Below, piece by piece: positions 42,519-52,226 of a stretch of DNA of 64,000 bases. The position numbers were made by a program, and so were the translations under genes. The notes beneath the pieces are model-generated. The model had not been told where the DNA came from, searched no databases, and saw only the letters and a program-made list of their open reading frames with translations. Every line of letters begins with the position of its first letter. Position 1 is the stretch's first letter. The stretch is from Gemmatimonadota bacterium. GTDB taxonomy: Bacteria; Gemmatimonadota; Gemmatimonadetes; Gemmatimonadales; Gemmatimonadaceae. The stretch spans positions 117,176 to 181,175 of the forward strand of contig JAJPIM010000023.1 in assembly GCA_021324775.1 (NCBI GenBank). The letters run 5' to 3'.

Positions 42519-43379
42519 TTATCGCTCTCTTGGCGCGCCGAGGCGGCTACGCGATGATGCGCCGGGTTGCCGCCGGGTCTTGGCGGGCGGCGTCATCGCC
42601 GTCGTCAGTTGCGACGTCCCATGTCCATAGTTGGTCTCGACCGCCAGGCGCGCTCCCTCGGCATCTCCTGCGCGGATGCAGCGGATGATCGCATCGTGCT
42701 CCGCGACGGTCGCCGAGATCCGCTTGGGCAGCATGTTGGCGTAGAGCTGGTTGTATCGCTCGGCCTGTGGCTTCACCACCTCGAGCAGCGCGAGCAGCCG
42801 CGGGCCGGCCGCCGCCAGCGTGCACGCGTGGTGGAACGCGGCATCCAGATCATGCAGGCGGTCCCGGCTCGGATCGGGGCGGTCGCCGAGAATGCGCATC
42901 GTGTCGTTGAGTGCAACCAGCTCGCCGGCGAGATCGAGCCGAAGATGCGTCGGAAGCCGCGCCGCGGCCGCTGCGGCGAATCCCTCGAGCAGACCCGCCA
43001 GCGAACACAACTCCTCGGCGTCGGCCTGCGTCAGCGGTGCCACGACCGGACGTGCGTGACGGAACCCTGCCGGTGTCACGACATATCCTTCCTGCTGGAG
43101 CCGCTGGATCGCATCCCGGACCGGCGTGCGGCTCACCCGGAACCGGATCGCCAGTTGATCCTCGATGAGCCGCGCACCCGGGGCGAGTCGTCCATAGATG
43201 ATGGCGTCTCGCAGTGCCCGGTACACTCGCATCCCCTCCGCGCGTCTCGCCGACGGAGCCCGGCGGCGCTGCGGCCCGGGTTGCGCCGTAGAGGGGGACG
43301 CGGTGGGTGATGCAGTGGGCGATGTGGCTGGCGCCGTGACGCGCCGGGCGCGCTGGCGTGGGGGAACAGGAATCGTCAC
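42519..43379 (-). CDS. GntR/FadR-family transcriptional regulator with FCD domain
   Basis: VYRALRDAIIYGRLAPGARLIEDQLAIRFRVSRTPVRDAIQRLQQEGYVVTPAGFRHA; helical FCD C-terminus. Start approximate (ORF open to 43430). Confidence 0.88.
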   Translation of the reverse strand: MTIPVPPRQRARRVTAPATSPTASPTASPSTAQPGPQRRRAPSARRAEGMRVYRALRDAIIYGRLAPGARLIEDQLAIRFRVSRTPVRDAIQRLQQEGYVVTPAGFRHARPVVAPLTQADAEELCSLAGLLEGFAAAAAARLPTHLRLDLAGELVALNDTMRILGDRPDPSRDRLHDLDAAFHHACTLAAAGPRLLALLEVVKPQAERYNQLYANMLPKRISATVAEHDAIIRCIRAGDAEGARLAVETNYGHGTSQLTTAMTPPAKTRRQPGASSRSRLGAPRER

Positions 43380-43593
43380 GGCGTGCCGGGCAGAGAGCGG
43401 GCCGGCGTGCCAATCGGAGGTCCGACGCAAATGCCAGCCTGTTTACCGCTCTGCCACCAGCTACCGGAAGCCATGCGAGCAATGGTAGCGCGCATCGTGC
43501 CATCACGGCAAGCCAATGCCGGCGCACCCCGCGCGACACCTCCCGCTACGTCTGCTCCCAACATCCGCCAGACACCCGTCGTATAGCTTCCGC

Positions 43594-46500
43594 ATGCAGC
43601 GAAACTGCTACCGAGCCGTCACTTGCACCATCGCGCTGGCCCTGGCGGGGTGGCTGATTCCGGGCGAAACGGCTGTCGCTCAGGTCGGATCGACCACGGA
43701 CATCGTGACCGGCAAGGTGACCGGTCCGGCCCCTGACCACCAGGCGGTTGCCGGCGCGACGGTCACCGTGACATCGATCGACACCCACATCAGCCGGTCG
43801 CACACCACCAACAACGACGGCCGCTACACCGTCGTCTTCCCGGACGGCGGTGGCCAGTACCGGGTCCAGGTGAAGTACATCGGATTCGCTCCCGCCGACG
43901 TGCTCCTCTCCCGGCAAGCCGACGAGGACCGGCTCGTCGCCAACATCGAGTTGAGCACGTCGGTCCACCAGTTGGAGACAGTCACGACGCGGGGCCGCCA
44001 GCCCACGGGCCGCGATGCGGCCAACGCCGGCGGCACCGGGCTGACGCTCACACCGTCCCAGATCGAACGCCTCCCGATCGACGGCAGCGATCTCGCCACG
44101 ATCGCGACACTTTCGCCAGGCGTGGTCGGCCTGTCGGCCACGGACACGACAGCCACGGCATTCTCCGTCGCGGGCCAGCGCCAATCGCTCAACTCGACGA
44201 CCGTCGACGGCCTGTCCTTTGCCGGCGCGGCGGTCCCGACCGAAGCCGTGCGCAACATCCGCGTCGTCACCAACAGCTACGACGTCTCGCGGGGCCAGTT
44301 CACCGGCGGCCAGATCGCCACGACGACGCGTGGCGGTACCAACGATGCTGCGGGCTCATTCGGCGTGACCGCCCGCAACTCGAACTTTGCGTTCGGTGCG
44401 CAAGGGCCGCCGGCGTTCGGGCAACTCCGCGACCAGCTCCAACTGAGTGGTGGCTTCGGCGGGCCGATCGTTCGCGACAAGCTGTTCACCTTCACGGCCG
44501 CGCAGGTGAATCGCCGCTCCGACGATCTCATCTCGCTCCTCAACGCCAGCCCTTCGACGCTCGGTCCCCTCGGCATCACACAGGACACGGCCAGCCTCTT
44601 CACGTCCCACGTGCGGCAGCTCGGTGTTCCGGTCACGGGGCCCAACGTGCCGTCGTCGCGGGGGTTGACGTCAGTCGTTGGCTTCCAGCGTTTCGACTAC
44701 ATCCTGTCGGATGACGAGACGCTGACATTGCGCGGCGACTACCGCGCCACGGCGCAGGAAGGAAGCCGCGTCTCGGTCTTCTCGCTCCCATCCGCGGGCA
44801 CGGCCACCTCCAACGCCGGCGGAGGGCTCTTCCTCGGCCTGACCTCTCACCTCGGCGATGCGACGATCAATGATTTCCGGGTGTACGGCGCCCACTCGCA
44901 GACGAGCATCGCGCCATACCTGCAGGTACCCGCTGGACGGGTCACGGTCATCCCGGATGTTGCCGACACGGACGAAGCACAGCCCCTGGGTTTTGGCGTC
45001 TCGTCACTCGCGTTTGGCGGCAGCCCTGCCGTCCCGCAGCGGACGTTCAACAACTACGTCGAATCCACGAACGAGATCTCGATCCTGCCCGGCGATGGTG
45101 CACACCGCATCAAGCTCGGTGGCCTGATCAACATCGCGAGCTTCGGCCAGAACATCACGCCCAACCAGGAAGGCACCTACACGTATACATCGCTCGCGGC
45201 ATTCGAGGCCGACTCGCCGGCCACGTTCACCCGCGAGTTCAATGTCCGCAATACCGACGCCCACGCCATCAACGGTGCCGTCTACCTCGGCGACGCGTGG
45301 CGCAAAGGCCAATTGCAGATCACCTATGGCGCGCGGGTCGAAGGCTCGCTTTACGGGGGCGCGCCCGCGTTCGATCCGGTGATCGATTCGCTCTTTCACC
45401 GGAAGACCAACGACTGGCCCTCGGAGATCCACGCGAGTCCGCGTGCGGGCTTCACCTACATCCTGAACGGTGGTGGCGGGGGTGGCGGTGGCGGCGGTGG
45501 CCGTGGCGGTGGTGGGGGAGGGGGAGGGGGCCGCGGAGGTGGAGGTGGTGGCGGCGGCTTCTTCTCGGCGCCGACGATCATCCGCGGCGGGATCGGCGAG
45601 TTTCGTGCGCCGACGCCGCAGTCGCTCTTTTCGTCGCTGCAGTCGGCGACTGGCGCGGCCAATGGCGAAACGCAGCTCGTGTGCGTGGGTCCGCAAGTCC
45701 CGACTCCAGACTGGGCGGGTTTTGCCGACGGGACAGCCACGCCGCCGACGCAGTGCAATGCCAGCTCACTCCCGGTCTTCCCGGCCGACTCGCTGGGCCT
45801 TGGGGCGCGGAGCGCCGTCACGACATTCGCACCGGATTTCGAGGCGCCGCGTGCATGGCGCGGCTCGCTCGGCGTGTCACATCGCTTCCTGCAGCACGTC
45901 ACCATCTCGATCGACGGCACGTATGCGCGTGGCGAAGCGCTGTTCGGCGTCACCGATCTCAATCTCGACACGGTGCCGCAGTTCCACCTCGCCAACGAAA
46001 ACAACCGTCCGGTTTATGTCAGCCCGACGGCGATCGATCCTGGCACCGGCGCGGCCGCGTTCGGGTCGTCGCGGCTGCATCCGCAATTCGGGCAGGTGCT
46101 CTCGCTCAATTCGAACCTCCAGTCCGACACGCGGCAGGTCACCGCCAGCGCGAACGGATTCACCGACCGCGGGATCCTGTATTCGTTGGCGTACACGTAT
46201 TCCCGGGTGCGCGACCAGTCCTCTTTCGCGGGTGGATCTGCCGTCTACGGATTCGCGTCACCGACGACGGCTGGCAATCCCAACGTGCAGCCCTTCGGGA
46301 CGAGCGACCTGCAGCGCGAGCACCAGTTTGTCGGAACGTTGACCTATCCCGTGACCGCGCTGGTGGAGATCACGGCGATCGCGCAATTGAACTCCGGCGC
46401 GCCGTACTCGCCGATCGTGAACGGCGATGTGAATGGCGACGGTGTCTCGCGCAACGACCGCGCGTTCGTCTTCGATCCCAACAACCCGCTGACCGATCCG

Positions 46501-47427
46501 TCGGTCGCGTCGGCGATGCGGACCCTGCTGACGACGGGCCCAGGACGTATCCAGGATTGCCTGTCATCGCAGCTCGGCCAGATCGCGGCGCGCAACAGTT
46601 GCTTCGGCCCGTGGACGACGTCCCTCAACTGGCAGGTGAACATCCGGCCGAGCGCGTTGGGATTGGACCGGCGTCTCACGATCTCGATACAGTTGTTGAA
46701 CACGCTGACCGGCCTCGATCTCCTGTTCCACGGCCCGAACCATCTGGCGGGCTGGGGACAGCCGGGGTCACCCGATCCGACGCTGCTGTCGATCACCGGC
46801 TTCAACCCTGGCACGGACCAGTACAAATACGTCGTGAACACGCATTTCGGCCAGCCGAGCAGCTACCAGGCGTATGGGCAGCCGTTCCTGTTCGTGATCG
46901 GCGGCCGGCTGAACGTTGGGCCAGGCGATGCGGAGCAGCAACTCCGCGGATTCCTGGGTGGTGGCGGCCGTGGCGGTGGTGGCGGACCTGGCGCTGGTGG
47001 CAACGCAGCCGCCGCTGCAGCGGCCGACCAGAAGCAGAGTCTCCCGGACCAGATCTCGCAGCGTTTCGCGGCGCGGTTGCCGAACCCGTTCGACGAGATC
47101 CTGGCGCTCAAGGACACGCTGGGTCTGAGCCAGGACCAGGAGACCCAGCTCCAGGCGTCATCGCAGGTATTCAAGATCCGTGTGGATTCCCTGACCGGCA
47201 CCGTGCGCGCGCAGTTGCAGAAACTGGGTGCGAACCTCGACGCGACGACGATGTTCGGGATCATGCGCCGCCAGTTCGCGGTGGTGCGCACGATCATGGC
47301 GGCGGCCATCGCCGAAGCGAAGGGGGAGGTGACCGCCGATCAGTGGGAAAAAGTCCCCGAGAGTATCAAGGGCGGCCAGCGTGGTCCGGGCGGCGGCGGC
47401 CGCCGCGGCGGCGGAGGGGGCCCGTAG
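43594..47427 (+). CDS. TonB-dependent receptor-like protein with N-terminal carboxypeptidase-regulatory domain, Gly-rich insert and C-terminal LTxxQ-like helical region
   Basis: Signal peptide; GKVTGPAPDHQAVAGATVTVTSIDTHISRSHTTNNDGRYTVVFPDGG; plug-like SVHQLETVTTRGR; GGGGGGGGRGGGGGGGGGRGGGG; C-terminal LALKDTLGLSQDQETQLQASSQVFKIRVDSL. Confidence 0.82.
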   Translation: MQRNCYRAVTCTIALALAGWLIPGETAVAQVGSTTDIVTGKVTGPAPDHQAVAGATVTVTSIDTHISRSHTTNNDGRYTVVFPDGGGQYRVQVKYIGFAPADVLLSRQADEDRLVANIELSTSVHQLETVTTRGRQPTGRDAANAGGTGLTLTPSQIERLPIDGSDLATIATLSPGVVGLSATDTTATAFSVAGQRQSLNSTTVDGLSFAGAAVPTEAVRNIRVVTNSYDVSRGQFTGGQIATTTRGGTNDAAGSFGVTARNSNFAFGAQGPPAFGQLRDQLQLSGGFGGPIVRDKLFTFTAAQVNRRSDDLISLLNASPSTLGPLGITQDTASLFTSHVRQLGVPVTGPNVPSSRGLTSVVGFQRFDYILSDDETLTLRGDYRATAQEGSRVSVFSLPSAGTATSNAGGGLFLGLTSHLGDATINDFRVYGAHSQTSIAPYLQVPAGRVTVIPDVADTDEAQPLGFGVSSLAFGGSPAVPQRTFNNYVESTNEISILPGDGAHRIKLGGLINIASFGQNITPNQEGTYTYTSLAAFEADSPATFTREFNVRNTDAHAINGAVYLGDAWRKGQLQITYGARVEGSLYGGAPAFDPVIDSLFHRKTNDWPSEIHASPRAGFTYILNGGGGGGGGGGGRGGGGGGGGGRGGGGGGGGFFSAPTIIRGGIGEFRAPTPQSLFSSLQSATGAANGETQLVCVGPQVPTPDWAGFADGTATPPTQCNASSLPVFPADSLGLGARSAVTTFAPDFEAPRAWRGSLGVSHRFLQHVTISIDGTYARGEALFGVTDLNLDTVPQFHLANENNRPVYVSPTAIDPGTGAAAFGSSRLHPQFGQVLSLNSNLQSDTRQVTASANGFTDRGILYSLAYTYSRVRDQSSFAGGSAVYGFASPTTAGNPNVQPFGTSDLQREHQFVGTLTYPVTALVEITAIAQLNSGAPYSPIVNGDVNGDGVSRNDRAFVFDPNNPLTDPSVASAMRTLLTTGPGRIQDCLSSQLGQIAARNSCFGPWTTSLNWQVNIRPSALGLDRRLTISIQLLNTLTGLDLLFHGPNHLAGWGQPGSPDPTLLSITGFNPGTDQYKYVVNTHFGQPSSYQAYGQPFLFVIGGRLNVGPGDAEQQLRGFLGGGGRGGGGGPGAGGNAAAAAAADQKQSLPDQISQRFAARLPNPFDEILALKDTLGLSQDQETQLQASSQVFKIRVDSLTGTVRAQLQKLGANLDATTMFGIMRRQFAVVRTIMAAAIAEAKGEVTADQWEKVPESIKGGQRGPGGGGRRGGGGGP

Positions 47428-47660
47428 GCACAGCAGGCGGCCGTTCTGAGGAGAATCACGGCATCTGTTGCGGGATCCGTCCGGGGGCCGTTGCCCGACA
47501 GGGCGACCTACGGTTCTCGAACGGCCCCCGCTGCGTAGTGCTGGGGCATCGGGCGCGGCCCCTGGATTGACTCGGCGCGGTGCGGTGAGCAGCCGATGAT
47601 TCCGTTGTATCGACGGTACGGCGGGGCGGTCGCGACCGCCCCTACCAAGGCGGGTTTGGT
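47428..47660. repeat. composite intergenic repeat element, copy A
   Basis: Shares gcaggcggccgttctg..gaatcac.gcatctg..., GGGGGCCGTT...AACGGCCCCC (47483-47529), agccgatgattcc and GGGGCGGTCGCGACCGCCCC (47623-47642) with 51858-52102. Confidence 0.88.
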
Positions 47661-47771
47661 CCGCGGCTACCTCCGGTATCGCTGGGTCTCAGCCTTTGAT
47701 CGGATGCGATATTGAAACGGCACAGACCACGCACACCCCGGAAACTTCAACTCGGCACCGGCTTCTTACCC

Positions 47772-48503
47772 ATGACTCTCAACGGCAAGACCGCGCTAGT
47801 GACAGGCGGGAGCCGCGGTATCGGGCGCGCGATATCCGTCGCTCTCGCACATGCAGGTGCCAGCGTCGCGGTGAACTACCACAAGCAGAAAGACGCCGCG
47901 GACGCGGTCGTCAAGGAAATCACGGATGCCGGGGGCCACGCGATCGCGATTGGTGCCGACGTGTCAGACGCCGCCAGCGTGACCACGATGTTCGAATCAG
48001 TGACGCGCCAACTGGGCGACGTCGCGGTCCTCGTCAACAACGCCGGCATTGCGCACCAGCGTACCATCGACACGGTGCAGCTCGCGGATTTCGACGAGGC
48101 GATCCGCGTCAACCTGCGGTCGGCCTATCTCGTTACTACAGCCGCGATCCCGGCGATGCGCCGAGCCAAGTGGGGCCGCATCATTTTCCTGTCGTCGGTT
48201 GCCGCGAACATCGGCGGGGCGATCGGCCCGCACTACGCCGCATCCAAGGCCGGGATGCTGGGCCTCATGCACGGCTACGCGACGCTGCTGGTCAAGGAGG
48301 GGATCACATCGAACGCGATCTCGCCGGGCCTGATCGAGTCCGACATGACGCGGGTGCTGGTGAACGTGACCCCGGAGCGCGTTCCGGTGGGCCGCTACGG
48401 CACGCCCGAGGAAGTCGCCTCGATCGCGGTGATGCTCGCTACAAACGGCTTCATGAATGGCCAGAACATCCACCCGAACGGGGGGATGTACTTCGCGACC
48501 TGA
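47772..48503 (+). CDS. SDR family oxidoreductase (FabG-like)
   Basis: ALVTGGSRGIGRAISVALA, VLVNNAGIAH, YAASKAGMLGLMHGYA. Confidence 0.93.
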   Translation: MTLNGKTALVTGGSRGIGRAISVALAHAGASVAVNYHKQKDAADAVVKEITDAGGHAIAIGADVSDAASVTTMFESVTRQLGDVAVLVNNAGIAHQRTIDTVQLADFDEAIRVNLRSAYLVTTAAIPAMRRAKWGRIIFLSSVAANIGGAIGPHYAASKAGMLGLMHGYATLLVKEGITSNAISPGLIESDMTRVLVNVTPERVPVGRYGTPEEVASIAVMLATNGFMNGQNIHPNGGMYFAT

Positions 48504-48677
48504 ACTGAGTGCTATCACTCACTCGCCAGAGATATCTTGCGAGCGACGTGCGCGCTCCTCGGCGACTTGGCTGCTTTATCGAGCGCTAAATGGCCGAAAA
48601 TGGCTACTAGGCCCCCGCGGCCAATGTCCATCTCGCGCTGTGCCCACGGATAGAGCTGGTCATCGCGCGGGACACGG

Positions 48678-49736
48678 TCAGTGCGCCAGTGCGGAATAGG
48701 CCACGCCATCAGACCAGGCGCCTGTCGGCATGGTGGCCAGCACTGTGCGGGAGGCCACGTCGATCGCCACCACACGATTCCGCCCCTGCAGTGTCACAAA
48801 GGCCGTGCGGCCATCAGGCGTCAATGTCACGCCCTCGGGACACGGTGAGCCCGGCACTTCCGCGGTCGGCACCAGACTATCGGCAGCAAACGTCAACCTG
48901 CCCAGCTCAGCGCGGGTGGCGGTGTTGAAGAATCGGACGACCGCCGACGCAGGGTCGGTGATGATGGCGGTCTTGCCATCGGACGTGATCGCCAGCCGGT
49001 ACGGCAGCCCGAACCCGCCGATCGTATGCGCGACGGCACCCGACGCCGGTGTCACGATGCTCACGATTTTCGTCTTGTCGCTGCCGACCCATACCTGATC
49101 TCCCGCGGGCGACACCGCAATGCCCTCGACGGCCGGCGCAACGGCGATGGTGCGCACGAACGCATGCCGGCTCACGTCCAGCTCCGAGATCGTTCCATCC
49201 CCGACGTTCGTCGTGAATGCGTGATGCCCATCCGCCGTGAGCACGACCATGTGCGAGAGCCGCTGCGTCGTCGGGATCTTCGCACTCACCGTGCCACGCG
49301 CGAGGTTCACGACTACGACGGCCTGGCTGGTCTCGGACGTGACGAGGAGCGTCGTGTCGCCGGGCAGGAACACCGACCCATGCGGCCGGTGGTACTCACC
49401 CAGGCCGATGGTGCGAACGACAGCCGGTACCGGCTGCGTGAGATCGATCACGGTCAGCGAATTGCCGGGCTGCTTCGCTGGGCCATAGTTCGAGACGACG
49501 GCCCACCGCCCGTCGTGCGAAACAGCCACCTCATGCGGCGCCGCGCCTGTCGGCAACGTCGCCAGCGTCCGGCCGGACGCGAGGTCGAGCACTGTGACGG
49601 TGTTGTCGTTCATGTTCGTCGCGAGCAGGGTTCCATGAAGCGGCGGGCCCTGCGAGCGAACGACGCCGGCAGCGTGGGCCAGCGGGAACGCCCCCACGAC
49701 GACGGTGCTTGCCAGTAGACGGGCGGCATAGCGCAT
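48678..49736 (-). CDS. YncE/YVTN-type beta-propeller protein
   Basis: Repeated NDNTVTVLDLASGRTLATLPTGAAPHEVAVSHDGRWAVVSNYG-type blades; signal peptide. Confidence 0.88.
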   Translation of the reverse strand: MRYAARLLASTVVVGAFPLAHAAGVVRSQGPPLHGTLLATNMNDNTVTVLDLASGRTLATLPTGAAPHEVAVSHDGRWAVVSNYGPAKQPGNSLTVIDLTQPVPAVVRTIGLGEYHRPHGSVFLPGDTTLLVTSETSQAVVVVNLARGTVSAKIPTTQRLSHMVVLTADGHHAFTTNVGDGTISELDVSRHAFVRTIAVAPAVEGIAVSPAGDQVWVGSDKTKIVSIVTPASGAVAHTIGGFGLPYRLAITSDGKTAIITDPASAVVRFFNTATRAELGRLTFAADSLVPTAEVPGSPCPEGVTLTPDGRTAFVTLQGRNRVVAIDVASRTVLATMPTGAWSDGVAYSALAH

Positions 49737-49853
49737 TAGGGAAGGCGCCTTGGTAAATGGAAAGCGCGTCCGCGATCACGCGCTGAAATGTGACGGTTGC
49801 CCCTCGGGGTAGACACCCAATGATCAAATCCGGTTGCCGCCATCAGAGGGCCC

Positions 49854-51209
49854 TTATCCCGTCTGGCCTCTCGCGATCCGCACCACTGCCGCCAGGCTCC
49901 GATCGATGTCCTCCTCGGTGGTCTGATAACACGACACGCTGATGCGCATGGCGGTGTGCCCTTGCCATTCGGTTCCGCCACACCAGCAGGTCCCGTCTCG
50001 CTGGACCTCGGCGATCACGCGCCGAGTCTCTTCCGCATCTCCGAACGACACGAGCACCTGGTTCAACACCACGTCGTTCAGCACCTGAAACCCCGCTTGT
50101 GACAACCCGTCGGCAAACCGCGCCGCCAACTCACAGCTCCGCTCGACCATCTCGGCCAGCCCCGAGCGCCCGAGCGACCGAAGGGCCGCCCAGATCTCCA
50201 CGGCACGCGCCCGCCGTGATGCCTCGGGCGTATAGTTGGCAGGCTCGCGAATGAACGTGGATGGCAGATACGCCGAAGCACTCAGCGCCATCGCCTGCTG
50301 CAGATGCGACGGGTCCCGCACCAACGCGAGCCCCGAGTCGTAGGGCACGTTCAGCCACTTGTGGCAATCCACCGCCCAGGAATCCGCCGCCAGAAACGGC
50401 TCGAACAGATGCCGCCGCCCGGGAGCCGCTGCCGCCCACAACCCAAATGCTCCGTCCACATGCACCCACGCTTCCGCGCGCCGCGCCCGCTCGCAGATCT
50501 CACCGGCCCGGTCAAACGCTCCGGTATTCACATTGCCAGCTTGAATGCACACGATGGTCCGCTCGTCGAGGGGTGGCAAAGCATCCGCGCGCATCCGTCC
50601 CTGATCGTCCGCCGGGACTTTCGTTACCCGCGCCCGCCCCAGGCCCAGCATAGCCAGCGCTTTGAGCGCCGAGACATGCACCTCGCCACCTACCACTACG
50701 GTAAGGACCGGCGCGCCAAATAATCCGCTCTCCTCCACGTTCCAGCCGGCCCGCCTGAGCAATGCCGAGCGCGCCGCCGCGAGACACGCGAAGTTGGCGG
50801 TCGTTGCGCCCGTCACGAATCCCGCGCCGCACTGTGCGGGCAGTCCGATGATCTCGCGCAGCCAGCCCAGCGCGATCTCCTCGAGCGCGGCGGCTACTGG
50901 CGACGTCACCGTGTACCCGGCGTTCTGATCCCACGTCCCGGCAAGCCAGTTCGCCGCCAGCGTGGCCGGCAGCGCGCCACCGATCACGAATCCGAAATAC
51001 CGTCCGCCTGTTGATGTCACTGTCGCCGGCGACCCGACCTCATCGAGCAGGCGAATCACATCCGCAGGATCACTCGGTCCCTCGGGCACTGGCCCGCCGA
51101 GCAGCTCGAGCCGGGATACATTCTCCGGCGCCGGCGCCACTCGGCGTCCGGGTACCGATTCCAGATACGCCGTCGCCCGGCGCGCCACGTCCGCCAACAG
51201 CTCGTTCAT
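49854..51209 (-). CDS. PLP-dependent group II decarboxylase (aromatic-L-amino-acid/glutamate decarboxylase-like)
   Basis: WVHVDGAFGLWAAAAPGRRHLFEPFLAADSWAVDCHKWLNVPYDSGLALVRD (PLP lysine HKW). Confidence 0.92.
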   Translation of the reverse strand: MNELLADVARRATAYLESVPGRRVAPAPENVSRLELLGGPVPEGPSDPADVIRLLDEVGSPATVTSTGGRYFGFVIGGALPATLAANWLAGTWDQNAGYTVTSPVAAALEEIALGWLREIIGLPAQCGAGFVTGATTANFACLAAARSALLRRAGWNVEESGLFGAPVLTVVVGGEVHVSALKALAMLGLGRARVTKVPADDQGRMRADALPPLDERTIVCIQAGNVNTGAFDRAGEICERARRAEAWVHVDGAFGLWAAAAPGRRHLFEPFLAADSWAVDCHKWLNVPYDSGLALVRDPSHLQQAMALSASAYLPSTFIREPANYTPEASRRARAVEIWAALRSLGRSGLAEMVERSCELAARFADGLSQAGFQVLNDVVLNQVLVSFGDAEETRRVIAEVQRDGTCWCGGTEWQGHTAMRISVSCYQTTEEDIDRSLAAVVRIARGQTG

Positions 51210-51219
51210 CAGTGCGTCC

Positions 51220-51702
51220 TCATGATTCGCTGACGTTTCCGCCGCGCTCGAGGATCGCAGCTAGTCGCTCGAGCAACTCGAACTCCGACGAGTGCATCCG
51301 GTCCCTCGCCTGCGCGACCGTAAAGAAATCCGCCCTGTCTACCTCGGGAAACTCCTCTTGCTGCCCGGAGCGGGGCGGCCACTCCATCGTGAATGTGTTG
51401 CTCTTGAGCTCCGACGGGTTGCCCGTTCCTGCGAACGCCCACGCGATCACCTGCTTCCCGCTTTTGTGCTTGACGCTCCCGAGCGGCAGGTACGGCCCCG
51501 CCGGCCGAAAGCCGGTCTCCTCCTCGAACTCGCGCTGCGCTGCGGCCAGTTCGCCCTCGCCCGGCTCGATCTCACCTTTCGGTACAAACCAGGCACCTTG
51601 ATCCTTCCCGGCCCAGAACGGCCCGCCGGGGTGAACCAGCAGCACCTCCAGCACGCCGTTCCGCACGCGGTACATCACGAGCCCGGCGCTTGTCTTCGCC
51701 AT
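51220..51702 (-). CDS. NUDIX hydrolase
   Basis: VPKGEIEPGEGELAAAQREFEEETGFRP Nudix box. Confidence 0.95.
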   Translation of the reverse strand: MAKTSAGLVMYRVRNGVLEVLLVHPGGPFWAGKDQGAWFVPKGEIEPGEGELAAAQREFEEETGFRPAGPYLPLGSVKHKSGKQVIAWAFAGTGNPSELKSNTFTMEWPPRSGQQEEFPEVDRADFFTVAQARDRMHSSEFELLERLAAILERGGNVSES

Positions 51703-51739
51703 GGCGTGAAATTCTAACTGAACCCCGATTCTTCGCTCA

Positions 51740-52102
51740 TCACCCGGCGCGGCACCTGGATTGGCTCAGCGAGGTGCGGTGACCAGCCGATGATTCCCTT
51801 GTGTCAGACGGTACGGCGGGCCGGTCGCGACCGGCCCCTACCAGGGACGAATCCGTAGGCACCGCAGGCGGCCGTTCTGGGGGGAATCACAGCATCTCGT
51901 GATTCTGGGGAGAATCACAGCATCTGGTGCGGGATCTGTTTGGGGGCCGTTGCCCAACAGGGCGACCTACGGTTCGCGAACGGCCCCCGCTGCGTAGTGC
52001 TGCGGCATCGGGCGCGGCACCTGGATTGGCTCGGCGAGGTGCGGTGAGGAGCCGATGATTCCCGTGTGTCAGACGGTACGGCGGGCCGGTCGCGACCGGT
52101 AC
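51740..52102. repeat. composite intergenic repeat element, tandem partial plus full copies (period 265 bp)
   Basis: cggcacctggattggctc.gcgaggtgcggtga..agccgatgattcc...gtgtcagacggtacggcgggccggtcgcgaccgg occurs ending at 51837 and at 52102; hairpin element 51942-51988; palindromes at 51818-51837 and (decayed) 52083-52102. Confidence 0.92.
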
Positions 52103-52226
52103 ATGTAATTGGGGATCATGATGGCCGCGCGCCCTGTCTTGTCGTGCAGCCCCAGAGTGTACTGAATTTCGCTTCGACTCGTTCACCGATGCGAAATTAT
52201 CCTGATCCTCTTCCGCCCACTCCGAA

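Noticed and set aside
47483-47529. tRNA T-arm-like string ggttctcgaac inside the repeat
   Set aside because: No acceptor, D-arm or anticodon arm can be drawn; better explained by the conserved hairpin element.
48515-48775. 86-aa minus-strand ORF between the SDR and beta-propeller genes
   Set aside because: No recognisable family and it overlaps the propeller gene's 3' end; not supported as a real gene.
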